From positions 372,001 to 436,000 of the forward strand of contig NZ_CP142104.1 in NCBI RefSeq assembly GCF_035751725.1: a stretch of 64,000 bases of DNA, read 5' to 3'. Both the position numbers and the translations under genes were made by a program. The notes beneath the pieces are model-generated. The model ran no database searches. It was not told the origin of the DNA and saw nothing but the letters and a program-made list of their open reading frames with translations. Within the stretch, counting starts at the first letter, position 1, and every line of letters begins with the position of its first letter. Origin of the DNA: Pseudomonas frederiksbergensis. Lineage in GTDB: Bacteria; Pseudomonadota; Gammaproteobacteria; Pseudomonadales; Pseudomonadaceae. Below, in pieces: positions 7,192 to 16,134 of this stretch.

Positions 7192-9426
7192 TCAATCGAT
7201 TTTCGGCACGGTAAAGCGAAATTCGCTGCCTTTGCCTGGCTGGCTTTCGGCCTGCAGTTTACCGCCATGAGCCTGGACAATCCCCTGGGAAATATAAAGC
7301 CCGAGTCCGGTGCCGTTCGGGTTGCCCTCCTTGGTGGTCCAGTAGCGGTCAAACACATGGGGCAATTGTTCGGGTGCGATACCTTCTCCCGTGTCGCGGA
7401 CGCTGAACACTATCTCATCGCCTACCGACATTGCGCTGATGCCTACACTGCCTCGCTGCGGCGTGAATTTGATGGCGTTGCCGATCAGGTTGGACAGCAC
7501 TTGGAACAGCCGCTCCGGGTCCGCGTTGATCTTGAGATTGGGTTCGGCATGGAAAGAGATGTCGATGGCCTTGGCAGAGGCCAGCGGCGTCAACAGCGAG
7601 CAGGCATCTTCGAAGATCTGGGTGACGTCCATCGGCTTGGGGTGGATGGTGTAGCGGCCGGCGTCGATGCGCGAGGTGTCGAGCAGGTCTTCCAGCAGCG
7701 AATTCATGCGACTGGCGGCTTGCTGCATGGTGTCGATGGCCGAGGAAATTCGCTTCGAGCTGTGAGACCCGTCGGAGCTGAAGGAATTTTGCATCATCCC
7801 GCAAAGCATGGATATGACGGTCATCGGGTTGCGCAGGTCATGGGATACCACTGCCACCAGCTCATCCCGGGCCTGCACTGCCTGCCGCTCCTTGCGAACC
7901 TGACGTGCCAAGTCGGTTTCCAGGGCCGAGCGACGCAGGTCATTGGCGGCGAACAGGTCACCATGGCTCCATTGGGTGCTGATGCCGTCCATCTCGACTT
8001 TCCAGATTTCGAACGATGTCCGCGGACGCAAGCGCAAACCGGTCTCGCTTTGTTCCAGGTCGAGGGGCTTTTGCGGGTCACCGCTCCAATTGATGGTTTG
8101 TTTCACCTCGGGGCGGAACCACAGCACGCCGTTTTCCACGGGCTTGGGCAGGTGAATCGCCAGCACTCCGCTTGCAACGTCCCGATAAGCCTTGGCCGGC
8201 TCGAAGACACCGCTCAGGTTATGGTGGGAGAAGACCGGTTGGCCGGTTTCCATTATCCATTTGTGCAATTCACGGATCTGCTCTGGTTCCGGACACTGGC
8301 CGTGGCGATACAGCTTGTTGTCCTCGATGATCGCGACGCCATTGGCCCCGGTGAGATTCATCAGGCACTGGGGCGCGAGGGACAGGCCTTCGAAAACGTT
8401 TTCGCTGGATTGCGCCATGACAGTGGCAAGCGCCTGGAGCCCTTCGAGCTTGGCATCCCGTTGTCCCGCCAGCTCAATGGCTTCCATCGCGCTGATCTGC
8501 AGCGACAGGATCTGGCCGATCGTCTGGCAGGCCATGCGCATCTCGTGTGGAACATGAAGCGGCTGGCGATTGCCGCAGCTGATCAGTCCCCATAATTGCT
8601 CGCCCTTCATCAGCGAGATGCTCATGGATGACAGCACGCCCATGTTCTTCATGTATTGGCGGTGGATCGGCGAGACGCTGCGCAGCGTGGAGAAGCTCAG
8701 GTCCAGCGGTGCCTGCGTGTCGGGACGCAGCTCGGGTACCAGTGGGACCGGGGTGTAGTCGGCGTTGGGGATGATGCGCAACCAATTGGTGCGATACAGC
8801 TCGCGGGCCTGCTCAGGGATGTCCGACGCTGGGAAAAACAAACCCTTGTAGAGCTCCATCGAAGGTGCGCTGGCCTCGGCGATGACTTGTCCGTGGCCGC
8901 CTACCTCGAAACGATAGATCAACACACGGTCGTAGCCGGTCATGGCCTGGATTTCGCGCACGCTGATTTCGTACAGGGCCTGAAGGGACTTGGCGCTTTG
9001 CAGGCGCTGCAACATGCGGCCCAGGTTGGCCTCGCCGCTGACTCCCTCGGGACGGAAGTCGGCCAGGTGCTGTTCCAGTTCGACAATCAAGGCGCCCTGG
9101 TGGCGGTGGATCAGGGCGTCGAAGCGCTGCTGGTTCACTACGATGTCGAGGGGAACGTTGTCTCTTTCAGCGTCGCTGCGGAAAGCTTCCAGAAGGCTCG
9201 CGGCCTGTTCTTGCCCGAACAGAACATCCAGGGGCTGGCCAAGAAGTCCTTGGGCGGGCTGACCGATCAATTCTTGTGCATTCGCGCTGACCTGGCGGAT
9301 CAAGAAATCGGGCTCGGACAGCATCAGCAATACGCCGTGAGGCTGGATGGCCCCGGGGAAGCGAATCGGTTCGTCTGCGCAATTGGCCAGCAGTTGTTCG
9401 AAGGCTTCTTGGTCTTCCGGTTTCAT
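7192..9426 (-). CDS. bphP: Bacteriophytochrome histidine kinase
   Basis: Red/far-red light sensor kinase of 744 residues with PAS, GAF, PHY, HisKA and HATPase domains. Cys16 in LLANCADEP is the expected thioether site for biliverdin. The GAF domain has the FPASDIPEQARELY motif and SPIHRQYMKNMGV, which supplies the first pocket histidine. His529 in VVSHDLRNP is the phospho-acceptor; the ATPase has NLIGNAIKF, DTGEGI and GTGLGL. The position where canonical phytochromes read CHH reads CGN here (Gly285, Asn286). Translation is coupled to bphO by an ATGA overlap. No response regulator gene is adjacent, so the output partner is elsewhere. Confidence 0.95.
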   Translation of the reverse strand: MKPEDQEAFEQLLANCADEPIRFPGAIQPHGVLLMLSEPDFLIRQVSANAQELIGQPAQGLLGQPLDVLFGQEQAASLLEAFRSDAERDNVPLDIVVNQQRFDALIHRHQGALIVELEQHLADFRPEGVSGEANLGRMLQRLQSAKSLQALYEISVREIQAMTGYDRVLIYRFEVGGHGQVIAEASAPSMELYKGLFFPASDIPEQARELYRTNWLRIIPNADYTPVPLVPELRPDTQAPLDLSFSTLRSVSPIHRQYMKNMGVLSSMSISLMKGEQLWGLISCGNRQPLHVPHEMRMACQTIGQILSLQISAMEAIELAGQRDAKLEGLQALATVMAQSSENVFEGLSLAPQCLMNLTGANGVAIIEDNKLYRHGQCPEPEQIRELHKWIMETGQPVFSHHNLSGVFEPAKAYRDVASGVLAIHLPKPVENGVLWFRPEVKQTINWSGDPQKPLDLEQSETGLRLRPRTSFEIWKVEMDGISTQWSHGDLFAANDLRRSALETDLARQVRKERQAVQARDELVAVVSHDLRNPMTVISMLCGMMQNSFSSDGSHSSKRISSAIDTMQQAASRMNSLLEDLLDTSRIDAGRYTIHPKPMDVTQIFEDACSLLTPLASAKAIDISFHAEPNLKINADPERLFQVLSNLIGNAIKFTPQRGSVGISAMSVGDEIVFSVRDTGEGIAPEQLPHVFDRYWTTKEGNPNGTGLGLYISQGIVQAHGGKLQAESQPGKGSEFRFTVPKID

Positions 9427-10031
9427 AACAGGACCTCCTGACTGTCCAGCCAGCGTTCAAAACAGATAAATGTCGCCCTGGCGGCGCGTGTGGCTTCGAG
9501 CATCTGCTCGTCGCCAAGGTTCCGATCGCCTAGATACTGAAGAAAATCCTTCCAGCGCCGGCCGGTGAGTTCTCCATAGACGTCGAGGAAGGCGGCGCCG
9601 CTGGATGCATCGAGGCCTAACTGTTCGGCCACCCTGCGTCGCAGGATCTGTCCACCCAATGTTGCCCCTTCGAGCACATAGGAAACACCGAGGGCGGCGG
9701 CCGGTGAATCGATCTGCGGCAAACGCTGGCAGGCGGGCAGCGCTTCAATCGCCGTTTCGTCCAGGCCCAACGCCATGAGATCCATGCGTAGTACCGGCAG
9801 CTTGATGCGCAGGGACTGGTCCAGTCCGGTCGGAGCGAGCGCGAGGACTTGGAATTGGCGTTCCAGTGGCTGATAAAAACCGTGGTAGGCCGCTATCAAG
9901 CGCCGGTACAGGTCAATATCCAGTTGCTCGGAAAAAAACGGCAGGCGTTTCTCCAAGGCAACGTGCAGTTCAGCGGTTTCAGTCCGCAAGGCCTGGATCA
10001 GGGAGGACGGAGGGGCGGACGGTGCAGACAT
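9423..10031 (-). CDS. bphO: Biliverdin-producing heme oxygenase
   Basis: Heme oxygenase of 202 residues that opens heme to biliverdin, the chromophore of the neighbouring phytochrome. His23 in ETAELHVALEKRLPFF is the likely proximal heme ligand, and SYVLEGATLGGQIL is the conserved distal-helix region with the glycines that flex over heme. The gene precedes bphP and shares a 4 bp overlap with it, the standard bphO-bphP arrangement. A weak GAAGAG lies before the ATG; the promoter is probably in the 51 bp gap or shared with upstream genes. Confidence 0.93.
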   Translation of the reverse strand: MSAPSAPPSSLIQALRTETAELHVALEKRLPFFSEQLDIDLYRRLIAAYHGFYQPLERQFQVLALAPTGLDQSLRIKLPVLRMDLMALGLDETAIEALPACQRLPQIDSPAAALGVSYVLEGATLGGQILRRRVAEQLGLDASSGAAFLDVYGELTGRRWKDFLQYLGDRNLGDEQMLEATRAARATFICFERWLDSQEVLL

Positions 10032-10082
10032 GCAGAATGAAGCTCTTCAAGTGGAGCGTTGCAGAAAAAAAGCGCATCAATC

Positions 10083-11180
10083 TTACACAGGTTTATTGGG
10101 TGGGCGATCGTCAATTGCGGGCTTTATTGTTCCGGTAGCGCGGTCGGGTTGTCGTTCCTCCAGTCGCGCCCGTTCGCAATCCAGCGCCCTGCGCAGTTCT
10201 TCTTCGGAGGGCAGCACCAGTTGGTACTGGCTGGCGAATAGCTGTTCATTGCCCTGTAGCACCGAATAACGCACAACCGACTCGTCCTTCTGGGCGCAAA
10301 GGATGATGCCAACGGTGGGTTTGTCGTCGGGGCCGCGCTTGAGGTCATCGTAGAGGCGCACGTACATATCCATCTGCCCGATATCCTGATGGCTCAGTTC
10401 GCCACGCTTGAGGTCGACGATGACAAAGCACTTGAGCACGTAGTTGTAGAAGACCAGGTCGAGATAGAAGTCCTTGCTTTCGGTACTGATGCGCTGTTGA
10501 CGCGCAATGAAGGCGAAGCCTTTGCCGAGTTCCAACAGAAAGCCCTGTAGCTGATCGATCAAGGCCTGTTCCAGATCGCTCTCCTGCAGCATGCCGGCAT
10601 TGGGCAATCCGAGGAACTCCAGGACCACCGGGTCCCTGACGATGTCCCGTGGGCCGAAATCGAGTTTTCCTATGTTGGTTGCTGCTTCCTGCTCCACCGC
10701 GGACCGATCGCGGCTTGCTAGAAGGCGTTCGTAATAGAACGTGCCAATCTGGCGTTCCAGGGCACGGGTCGACCAGTTTTGAGCGGCGGTTTCGTTCATG
10801 TACCACTGGCGTGCGTTTTTATTCTCGACGCGAAGCAGCATCCGATAATGGGTCCAGCTCAATTCGTGACGCAGTGCGTCACAGATTGGAAACGCCTGAT
10901 AAAAGAGTCGCATGTAGCGCAGGTTCGAAGCATCAAACCCTTTCCCAAACCGCGCCGTCAGCACCTTCGCCAAAGACGGCAGCAGCCTTGCCCCGTAGGC
11001 CGCTCGTTCGGCGCCCTCTTGCTCGAACTCGATGATATGTCGACCAATCTGCCAACAGGTTTGCACCTGAAGCGTATCGACCGCGCGCAGGACTTTCTGG
11101 CGAGCCTGGCGGATCAGCTCGCCAAGTTCGTCGATCAGGGGAGCGAGCTGTGGATCATCCTGGGTAGGTGTCGGTGTCAT
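10083..11180 (-). CDS. DUF1016 / YhcG family PDDEXK nuclease-domain protein
   Basis: Predicted nuclease of 365 residues. The N-terminal half carries the helical DUF1016_N domain (WQIGRHIIEFEQ, LRYMRLFYQAFP, LSWTHYRMLLRV). The C-terminal half has the PDDEXK core: FLLELGKGFAFIARQ, then FYLDLVFYN and FVIVDLKRGELSHQDIGQM. The family is found with restriction or DNA-processing loci and as stand-alone genes; its role is not established. Here it stands alone, with no methylase or specificity subunit beside it. No membrane or export signal. The ATG is followed by a low-complexity MTPTPTQDD start, so the exact start is uncertain. Confidence 0.88.
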   Translation of the reverse strand: MTPTPTQDDPQLAPLIDELGELIRQARQKVLRAVDTLQVQTCWQIGRHIIEFEQEGAERAAYGARLLPSLAKVLTARFGKGFDASNLRYMRLFYQAFPICDALRHELSWTHYRMLLRVENKNARQWYMNETAAQNWSTRALERQIGTFYYERLLASRDRSAVEQEAATNIGKLDFGPRDIVRDPVVLEFLGLPNAGMLQESDLEQALIDQLQGFLLELGKGFAFIARQQRISTESKDFYLDLVFYNYVLKCFVIVDLKRGELSHQDIGQMDMYVRLYDDLKRGPDDKPTVGIILCAQKDESVVRYSVLQGNEQLFASQYQLVLPSEEELRRALDCERARLEERQPDRATGTIKPAIDDRPPNKPV

Positions 11181-11381
11181 TGGAGTGTCCAGCCGTTGAG
11201 AGGGGGCGGACCAGGAGGATGCTCTAAAAGAAATTGGGTGGATGCCGGACGCAGCTGATTGTGCGGGAGGAAAAATAGCGGGTTTATGCAGGACGGGTAT
11301 GACGCCGTCCCATGTAGTTGGAACCTAGCCTGTAGGAGGGATCCTCGCCGGGCGTAATCCACCTCGGGCTCTGTCGTGACG

Positions 11382-11789
11382 TCAGGCTTGGCCTTGGGCC
11401 AGTGCCTGGGAGGCGGCCACATAATCGGCTTGGAATTGCTTGCTTTCCACCCAGTCCAGCGCGGTCTGCTCATCGACGCCAGTGGTCAGGCGACGGTACT
11501 CGATCAAGGCGGTAATGATGAAGTCGGTGGCTTCGTCCTCACCTTCCTGTTCTAGCACCAATTCCAGCAATGGGTGCGCCAGGAAGACCGTGCACATGGC
11601 CTGCTGGCTGATTTTCTCGGCAGCGCTCATCAGTTGGAACATCTCCGACAAGTCTACGGTTTCCAAGTCGATGCGCTCGTCGTTCGGGTCCAGGAAATCG
11701 TTTGGCGCAGCAGCACGTTGAATGCGGTTCTTCTTGGCTTTCGCCTTGGCGCGCTGGTTGCGTTTCTGCTGTTTGTTCGCCGATGACAT
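11382..11789 (-). CDS. Hypothetical protein with basic NKQQKR N-terminus (paralogue 2)
   Basis: Unknown protein, 135 residues, cytosolic. It opens with a basic run (ANKQQKRNQRAKAKAKKNR) nearly matching that of the protein at 6704-7150, then an acidic helical body. The body differs enough that the two are old paralogues or share only the N-terminal module. It stands between the DUF1016 nuclease and a cupin gene on the same strand, 32 bp from the latter. I do not recognise a function. Confidence 0.72.
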   Translation of the reverse strand: MSSANKQQKRNQRAKAKAKKNRIQRAAAPNDFLDPNDERIDLETVDLSEMFQLMSAAEKISQQAMCTVFLAHPLLELVLEQEGEDEATDFIITALIEYRRLTTGVDEQTALDWVESKQFQADYVAASQALAQGQA

Positions 11790-11821
11790 GGTCGGATTCC
11801 TGATGAATAAGGCGATCTATC

Positions 11822-12181
11822 CTACAGCTTCAACGCGAACGCTTCGAATCTCAATCGACTATGAAAAGCGTGGCCCCCCGATGAAGTGAAAGAGCGATGG
11901 GGCTCGGCCTGGTCCGCCACCTGGTAGCTCATGCCTGGCTTGAGCAAAAATTGCCGGCCATCTTCGAGCTCGGTATTGAGCTCGCCCTTGAGGCAAAAGA
12001 GGACGTGACCTTTGGTGCACCAATGGTCGGCCAGATAACCCGCCGTGTATTCCACCATCCGTACCCGGATGTTCCCGAACTGTTGCGTGCGCCAATAGGC
12101 GGTCCCGGTGACGCCTTTGTGTTCGGTGGGCTCGATGGTTGACCAATCGGTGGTGCCGAAGGGGATGCCGGTGATGTCCAT
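11822..12181 (-). CDS. Small cupin-fold protein with DHWC motif
   Basis: Single-domain cupin of 119 residues. The core reads GYLADHWCTKGHVLFCLKGEL followed by the second cupin motif region PGMSYQVADQAEPHRSF. The first histidine cluster (DHWCTKGH) and the later PHR could hold a metal ion, as in other cupins, but no substrate can be named. The first ATG giving MDITGIPFGTTDW is used. The gene reads away from the tRNA-Phe terminator, with which it shares the strand. Confidence 0.8.
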   Translation of the reverse strand: MDITGIPFGTTDWSTIEPTEHKGVTGTAYWRTQQFGNIRVRMVEYTAGYLADHWCTKGHVLFCLKGELNTELEDGRQFLLKPGMSYQVADQAEPHRSFTSSGGHAFHSRLRFEAFALKL

Positions 12182-12256
12182 GTCGACTCGCTTGCTGGAG
12201 GGGAGCGGACGAATGTAGCTGAGTCGATAAGGCGGCGGAAGAAAATCCGGGCAATA

Positions 12257-12290
12257 AAAAAACCCCGATCAATTTCTTGATCGGGGTTTT
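12257..12290 (-). terminator. Terminator of tRNA-Phe
   Basis: A 12 bp perfect stem, AACCCCGATCAA and its complement, with a 4-base loop, followed on the minus strand by a run of T. It lies 8 bp past the CCA end of tRNA-Phe. Confidence 0.85.
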
Positions 12291-12297
12291 CGGTATT

Positions 12298-12373
12298 TGG
12301 TGCCCAGAGACGGAATCGAACCGCCGACACGGGGATTTTCAATCCCCTGCTCTACCGACTGAGCTATCTGGGC
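12298..12373 (-). tRNA. tRNA-Phe (anticodon GAA)
   Basis: Complete 76 nt cloverleaf on the minus strand. The acceptor stem is GCCCAGA paired with TCTGGGC, the anticodon loop is TTGAAAA with anticodon GAA, the T arm holds GTTCGATTC, and CCA is encoded. Confidence 0.97.
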
Positions 12374-12383
12374 AACGGGGCGC

Positions 12384-12412
12384 ATTAAACGGGTTTTTCA
12401 GGGGGGCGTCAA
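12384..12412 (-). promoter_or_regulatory. Sigma-70 promoter of tRNA-Phe
   Basis: On the minus strand TTGACG (12412-12407) and TTTAAT (12389-12384) are spaced by 17 bp and followed by a GC-rich discriminator (GCGCCCC), a pattern typical of stringently controlled stable-RNA promoters. Confidence 0.75.
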
Positions 12413-12475
12413 GCACGTTATCAAAAAATATTTAATTATTACCGTCGCTTACGATCCGCCCCCGCATTTAACAGC

Positions 12476-12748
12476 TTATTCGGACGGTGGTACGTAGCCT
12501 TCGGCCTTGGCGTATTCTTCGCCAGAAAAGAACTTCTCCATCTCGCCTTGGAGGTATTTACGATCCTCGGCGTTCATCATGTTCAGGCGTTTTTCATTGA
12601 TCAGCAGGGTCTGGTGTTTCTGCCAGTCGCCCCAAGCCTTGGCCGAGACGTTGTCGTAGATGTCCTGGCCCTTTGCGCCCGGGAACGGAGCTCGCTCCAG
12701 GCCTTCGAGTTCTTCTTTGTACTTGCGGCACATGATGGTGCGGGTCAT
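12476..12748 (-). CDS. yggX: YggX family Fe(2+)-trafficking / oxidative damage protection protein
   Basis: Small cytosolic protein of 90 residues that protects or supplies iron to iron-sulfur clusters in this family. The start [17 protein letters not shown] contains the conserved Cys7, and the family signatures [26 protein letters not shown] and GYVPP are all present. It follows mutY with an ATGA overlap, the conserved mutY-yggX pairing, which fits because MutY carries a 4Fe-4S cluster. Confidence 0.95.
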   Translation of the reverse strand: MTRTIMCRKYKEELEGLERAPFPGAKGQDIYDNVSAKAWGDWQKHQTLLINEKRLNMMNAEDRKYLQGEMEKFFSGEEYAKAEGYVPPSE

Positions 12749-13812
12749 TGCAACTCTCCTGCGTTCATTACGGCGGCCGCGCGTTCGAGCAAGGTTTTGA
12801 CCGGGGCGGCAAGGCCCAGGCGCGGCGGGGTGGCGAGGTTATACCAGAGCCAGTCGGCCTCGGCCACGTGATGACCGGTTTCCCGGACCCGGACCAGCCA
12901 GGGTTCGATCGCCAACTGGAAGTGGCTGAAAGTGTGCACCAGGCCAGGCATTGCCTGCTGGCTGCCCAGTTCCAGCGCGTGTTGCAAGGCCAAATGTTGC
13001 AGATCGCCGAGGTCGTCGAGTTCCGGCAGGCTCCACAGACCGCCCCACAGCCCGGTGGAAGGGCGACGGTAAAGCAGGATCGCGCCCTCGCGGTTGGCCA
13101 GCATTGGCATCAAGGTGCGCTTTTTCGGCACTTCCTTGCGCGGCTTGGGAATCGGGTAGCGGGTTTCCAGGCCCAGCATGTGCGCCTCGCAGCCTTGCTT
13201 AAGCGGACAGAGCATACAACTGGGTTTGCTGCGGGTGCAGAGCGTGGCGCCCAGGTCCATCATCGCCTGGGTGTAGGCGTTGACGCGGTCTTGCGGTGTG
13301 AAGCGCTCGGCGGCGGCCCATAGTTGTTTCGCAACCTTGGGTTCGCCTGGGTAGCCCTCCTGGGCGGTGAAGCGCGCCAGTACTCGCTTGACGTTGCCAT
13401 CGAAGATCGGCGCCCGCAGGCCCATGCTGATGCTGGCGATGGCACCTGCGGTCGACAGGCCAATCCCAGGCAGTCCGGTGAGTTTTTCCACGTCCCGGGG
13501 AAACTCGCCGCCGTACTGCTCGACGACGATTTTCGCGGTTTTCTGCAGATTGCGCGCACGGGTGTAGTAGCCCAAGCCCGTCCACAGGTGCAGCACTTCA
13601 TCCTCCGGCGCGGCGGCCAGGGCTTGGACGGTGGGCAGCGAGGCCATGAAACGGTCGAAGTAATTGAGCACGGTGCTGACCTGGGTCTGCTGCAACATGA
13701 TTTCCGAGACCCACACCCGATACGGCGTGATGCCCTGTTGCCAGGGCAAATCATGGCGCCCGTGACGATCGAACCAGTCCAGTACGGCGGTGGAAAACTG
13801 CTCGGATGTCAT
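12745..13812 (-). CDS. mutY: Adenine DNA glycosylase MutY
   Basis: Removes adenine mispaired with 8-oxoguanine; 355 residues. The catalytic glutamate lies in [11 protein letters not shown], the helix-hairpin-helix is [12 protein letters not shown], and the catalytic aspartate is in [11 protein letters not shown]. Four cysteines, C-x6-C-x2-C-x5-C within [17 protein letters not shown], bind the 4Fe-4S cluster. A C-terminal NUDIX-like domain (about residues 230-345, [19 protein letters not shown]) recognises 8-oxoG. It overlaps asmA upstream and yggX downstream by ATGA junctions, so the three are one operon. Confidence 0.96.
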   Translation of the reverse strand: MTSEQFSTAVLDWFDRHGRHDLPWQQGITPYRVWVSEIMLQQTQVSTVLNYFDRFMASLPTVQALAAAPEDEVLHLWTGLGYYTRARNLQKTAKIVVEQYGGEFPRDVEKLTGLPGIGLSTAGAIASISMGLRAPIFDGNVKRVLARFTAQEGYPGEPKVAKQLWAAAERFTPQDRVNAYTQAMMDLGATLCTRSKPSCMLCPLKQGCEAHMLGLETRYPIPKPRKEVPKKRTLMPMLANREGAILLYRRPSTGLWGGLWSLPELDDLGDLQHLALQHALELGSQQAMPGLVHTFSHFQLAIEPWLVRVRETGHHVAEADWLWYNLATPPRLGLAAPVKTLLERAAAVMNAGELQ

Positions 13813-16025
13813 CGCTTGAACAACCCCTTGAGCGCATCTTTGAGCTCGGGGCTGACCTTGTCACCCAGCTTCTCATCGATCTTGTCGCCGAGACGGTCGC
13901 CGGCCAGTTTCGCCGCGACCTTGCCCAGCCCGTCGTTGTCCAGGCGGCAGGCTTTAGCGCCTAGTTCCAGTGGGCCGCGGCAGCGCAATGGCCACTCGAC
14001 ATCGACGTAGCGCTCGTTGACCTGGCAGGCGGGGTCGGGCATGTCGCTCTTGTCGCCCTCGACGATGACACCGACGCGGTAGTCCATGCCCAGCACGCGC
14101 AGGTCGATATCGCCGTTGCCGTTGACGGTCATGCCGGGAATGCGCACTTTCAGGTCCGGGTTGCTGGCAACGCCGTTGTTGAAGGTGAGATTGCCGTTGA
14201 GCTGCTGGAAAGGCGTGTCCTTGCCCCGGGGTTCGCCACTGAGGGACTTGCGATTGAGGGTCGCGATGCCTTTGCACAGTTGCTGTTCGAGGTTGGCATT
14301 GAGCAATACGCCGTCGTTGATGACGAACCCGGCGGTACCGTTGAGGCTGTCGATCAGGGCTTTCTGGCTGTTGCCGTTGGCCGTGATCGCGCTATTGAGC
14401 GTGACCAGGCCCTTGACTGGCGGGTTCTTGCCCTGGCCCTCGATGATTTTCTCGACCGGGACCCGATTGATGCGGGTCTGCAGGCTCAACTGCGGCGTAG
14501 GCTGGCGCACATCCAGGGTGCCCTTGGTTTCGAAATTGCCGCTGTACAAATCGCCCCGCAGATTCTCCAGGGTCAACAGGCCACCCAGGCCGGTGGCCTT
14601 GAGCGCAGCGTTCTGGATCGGCAGTTTTTCGAGGGTCAGTTGCCCGAAGGTCAGGTCGGCATCGAGGTCCAGCTTGCCCAGGCGCTCCACCGGAAATAGC
14701 CGATCATTGCTCCAAGCTCCTTGGGTTGGAGCGCTCGGCAGCGGCGTGCTGCCGGCACCGGCCATGGCGCTGGCCTCGGTGTTGCTGACTTCGGCCTCGC
14801 GGGCCGCCTTGGAACTGTCGGCTTCGGCGGATTTTGGCGGCAGGTAGCGGTCGACGTTGAAAGTGTCGGCCTTGAGCTGCACGCGCAGGGCCTGTTTGGC
14901 AAAGTCTTCCACGGCGATACGACCGCTGAAGTGGCTGTCATCAACCTTCAGGTTGATGTCGTTGAGTTCGACGCTGCTCGGCGTGCCGGTAATGCGGCTG
15001 GCCAGTTCGACCTTGCTCAGGCTGCCTTCAGCCATGGCCGGCAATTGCTGGCCGACACTGTCGACAAATTTCGCCAGGTCGAATTGGGCGATCGAAATGC
15101 CGCCGTTCAATTGCGGTGTCTTGTCGAGGTCGTTGACCTTCAACTCGCCCAACGCACGCAGCTGGTTCAGGGAAAGCTTGATGCCGGTCCATTCGGCGAC
15201 GTTCGCTGCCTTGTCCAGGAGGAGTTGCCCTTGGGCCGCGAAACTCACGGTCTTGCCCTGCAAAGGGTCGCCGGTGGCTTCGCCGGAGAGCTTCAAGTCT
15301 TCGAACCGATAGCGCTGTAAAGCGCGTTCGAAGCGCAGTTCGCCAGTGACTTCGGTACGCACGCGGACGGCCGGCTGGTTGCTGGACAGGAACGCTGTGA
15401 GAGTGACCGGAATGTTGGTCGCGTCATGGATCGGGCCGGTGCTCAACTGGATGCTTTCGGCGCTGAACTGCTTGCCGGTCTGCTCGTCGGTGTATTCCAC
15501 CCGCGCGTTGTTCACGGTCAGGCTGTCGATGTCCAGCCGGGTTGGCTGGGCCGGCTTCTCGTTGGCAGGCGGGGTGGTTTGCTCGACGGGCGTCGGTGCT
15601 TCCCGGGTGGACGCTGAGGCAGGCGCCTTGCCGATGTCTTCCCAGTTGCCGTGGCCGTTCTTGTCACGGTTGAGGCGCAGGTTCAAGCCCTCGACCCGGA
15701 CATCGCTCATCTGCACTTCGCGGCGCAGCAGTGGCATCACCCGGACAGACAGCCCGAGCATCTGCAGGTCGGCGAAAGGTTGGGTCGGGTTGGCCAGGGT
15801 GGCGACACTGGCTTCGTGCAATTCCAGACCCAGCCATGGAAACAGGCTCCAGCCGATGTCCCCATTGAGTGTCAGCTCAATGTGGGCTTTGTCGCGGGCT
15901 ATCTGGCGGATCTCTTCTTTATAGTCGTTGGGATCGAAGAGGTGGGTCAGGGCAAAGCCCAGGGCCACAATGATCAGCAACAGCCCGAGAAGTACCAGAC
16001 CCAGGATTTTGCCGAACGCTTTCAT
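13809..16025 (-). CDS. AsmA family inner-membrane-anchored protein
   Basis: Large AsmA-like protein of 738 residues, anchored by one N-terminal membrane segment (ILGLVLLGLLLIIVALGFAL) with the rest in the periplasm. It has the AsmA N-terminal pattern FDPNDYKEEIRQIARD, then LTLNGDIGWSLFPWLGLEL, and a C-terminal AsmA_2 region (NGTAGFVINDGVL). Proteins of this family have been linked to phospholipid transport to the outer membrane. A Pro/Thr/Ala-rich linker lies near residues 155-175. The start at 16025 has AAGGA upstream; the extension to 16145 is rejected because it puts 40 polar residues before the membrane anchor. First gene of asmA-mutY-yggX. Confidence 0.9.
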   Translation of the reverse strand: MKAFGKILGLVLLGLLLIIVALGFALTHLFDPNDYKEEIRQIARDKAHIELTLNGDIGWSLFPWLGLELHEASVATLANPTQPFADLQMLGLSVRVMPLLRREVQMSDVRVEGLNLRLNRDKNGHGNWEDIGKAPASASTREAPTPVEQTTPPANEKPAQPTRLDIDSLTVNNARVEYTDEQTGKQFSAESIQLSTGPIHDATNIPVTLTAFLSSNQPAVRVRTEVTGELRFERALQRYRFEDLKLSGEATGDPLQGKTVSFAAQGQLLLDKAANVAEWTGIKLSLNQLRALGELKVNDLDKTPQLNGGISIAQFDLAKFVDSVGQQLPAMAEGSLSKVELASRITGTPSSVELNDINLKVDDSHFSGRIAVEDFAKQALRVQLKADTFNVDRYLPPKSAEADSSKAAREAEVSNTEASAMAGAGSTPLPSAPTQGAWSNDRLFPVERLGKLDLDADLTFGQLTLEKLPIQNAALKATGLGGLLTLENLRGDLYSGNFETKGTLDVRQPTPQLSLQTRINRVPVEKIIEGQGKNPPVKGLVTLNSAITANGNSQKALIDSLNGTAGFVINDGVLLNANLEQQLCKGIATLNRKSLSGEPRGKDTPFQQLNGNLTFNNGVASNPDLKVRIPGMTVNGNGDIDLRVLGMDYRVGVIVEGDKSDMPDPACQVNERYVDVEWPLRCRGPLELGAKACRLDNDGLGKVAAKLAGDRLGDKIDEKLGDKVSPELKDALKGLFKR

Positions 16026-16134
16026 GGGCGAATCCTTGTAGGTTGAGTTCAAATTTTGCCTGGGAGTATAACGTCCCGGGTTGGTGGAGCGTTGGGTGAT
16101 CTGTCCTGAGGCAGATCCCCTCGCCACAGGTGTG

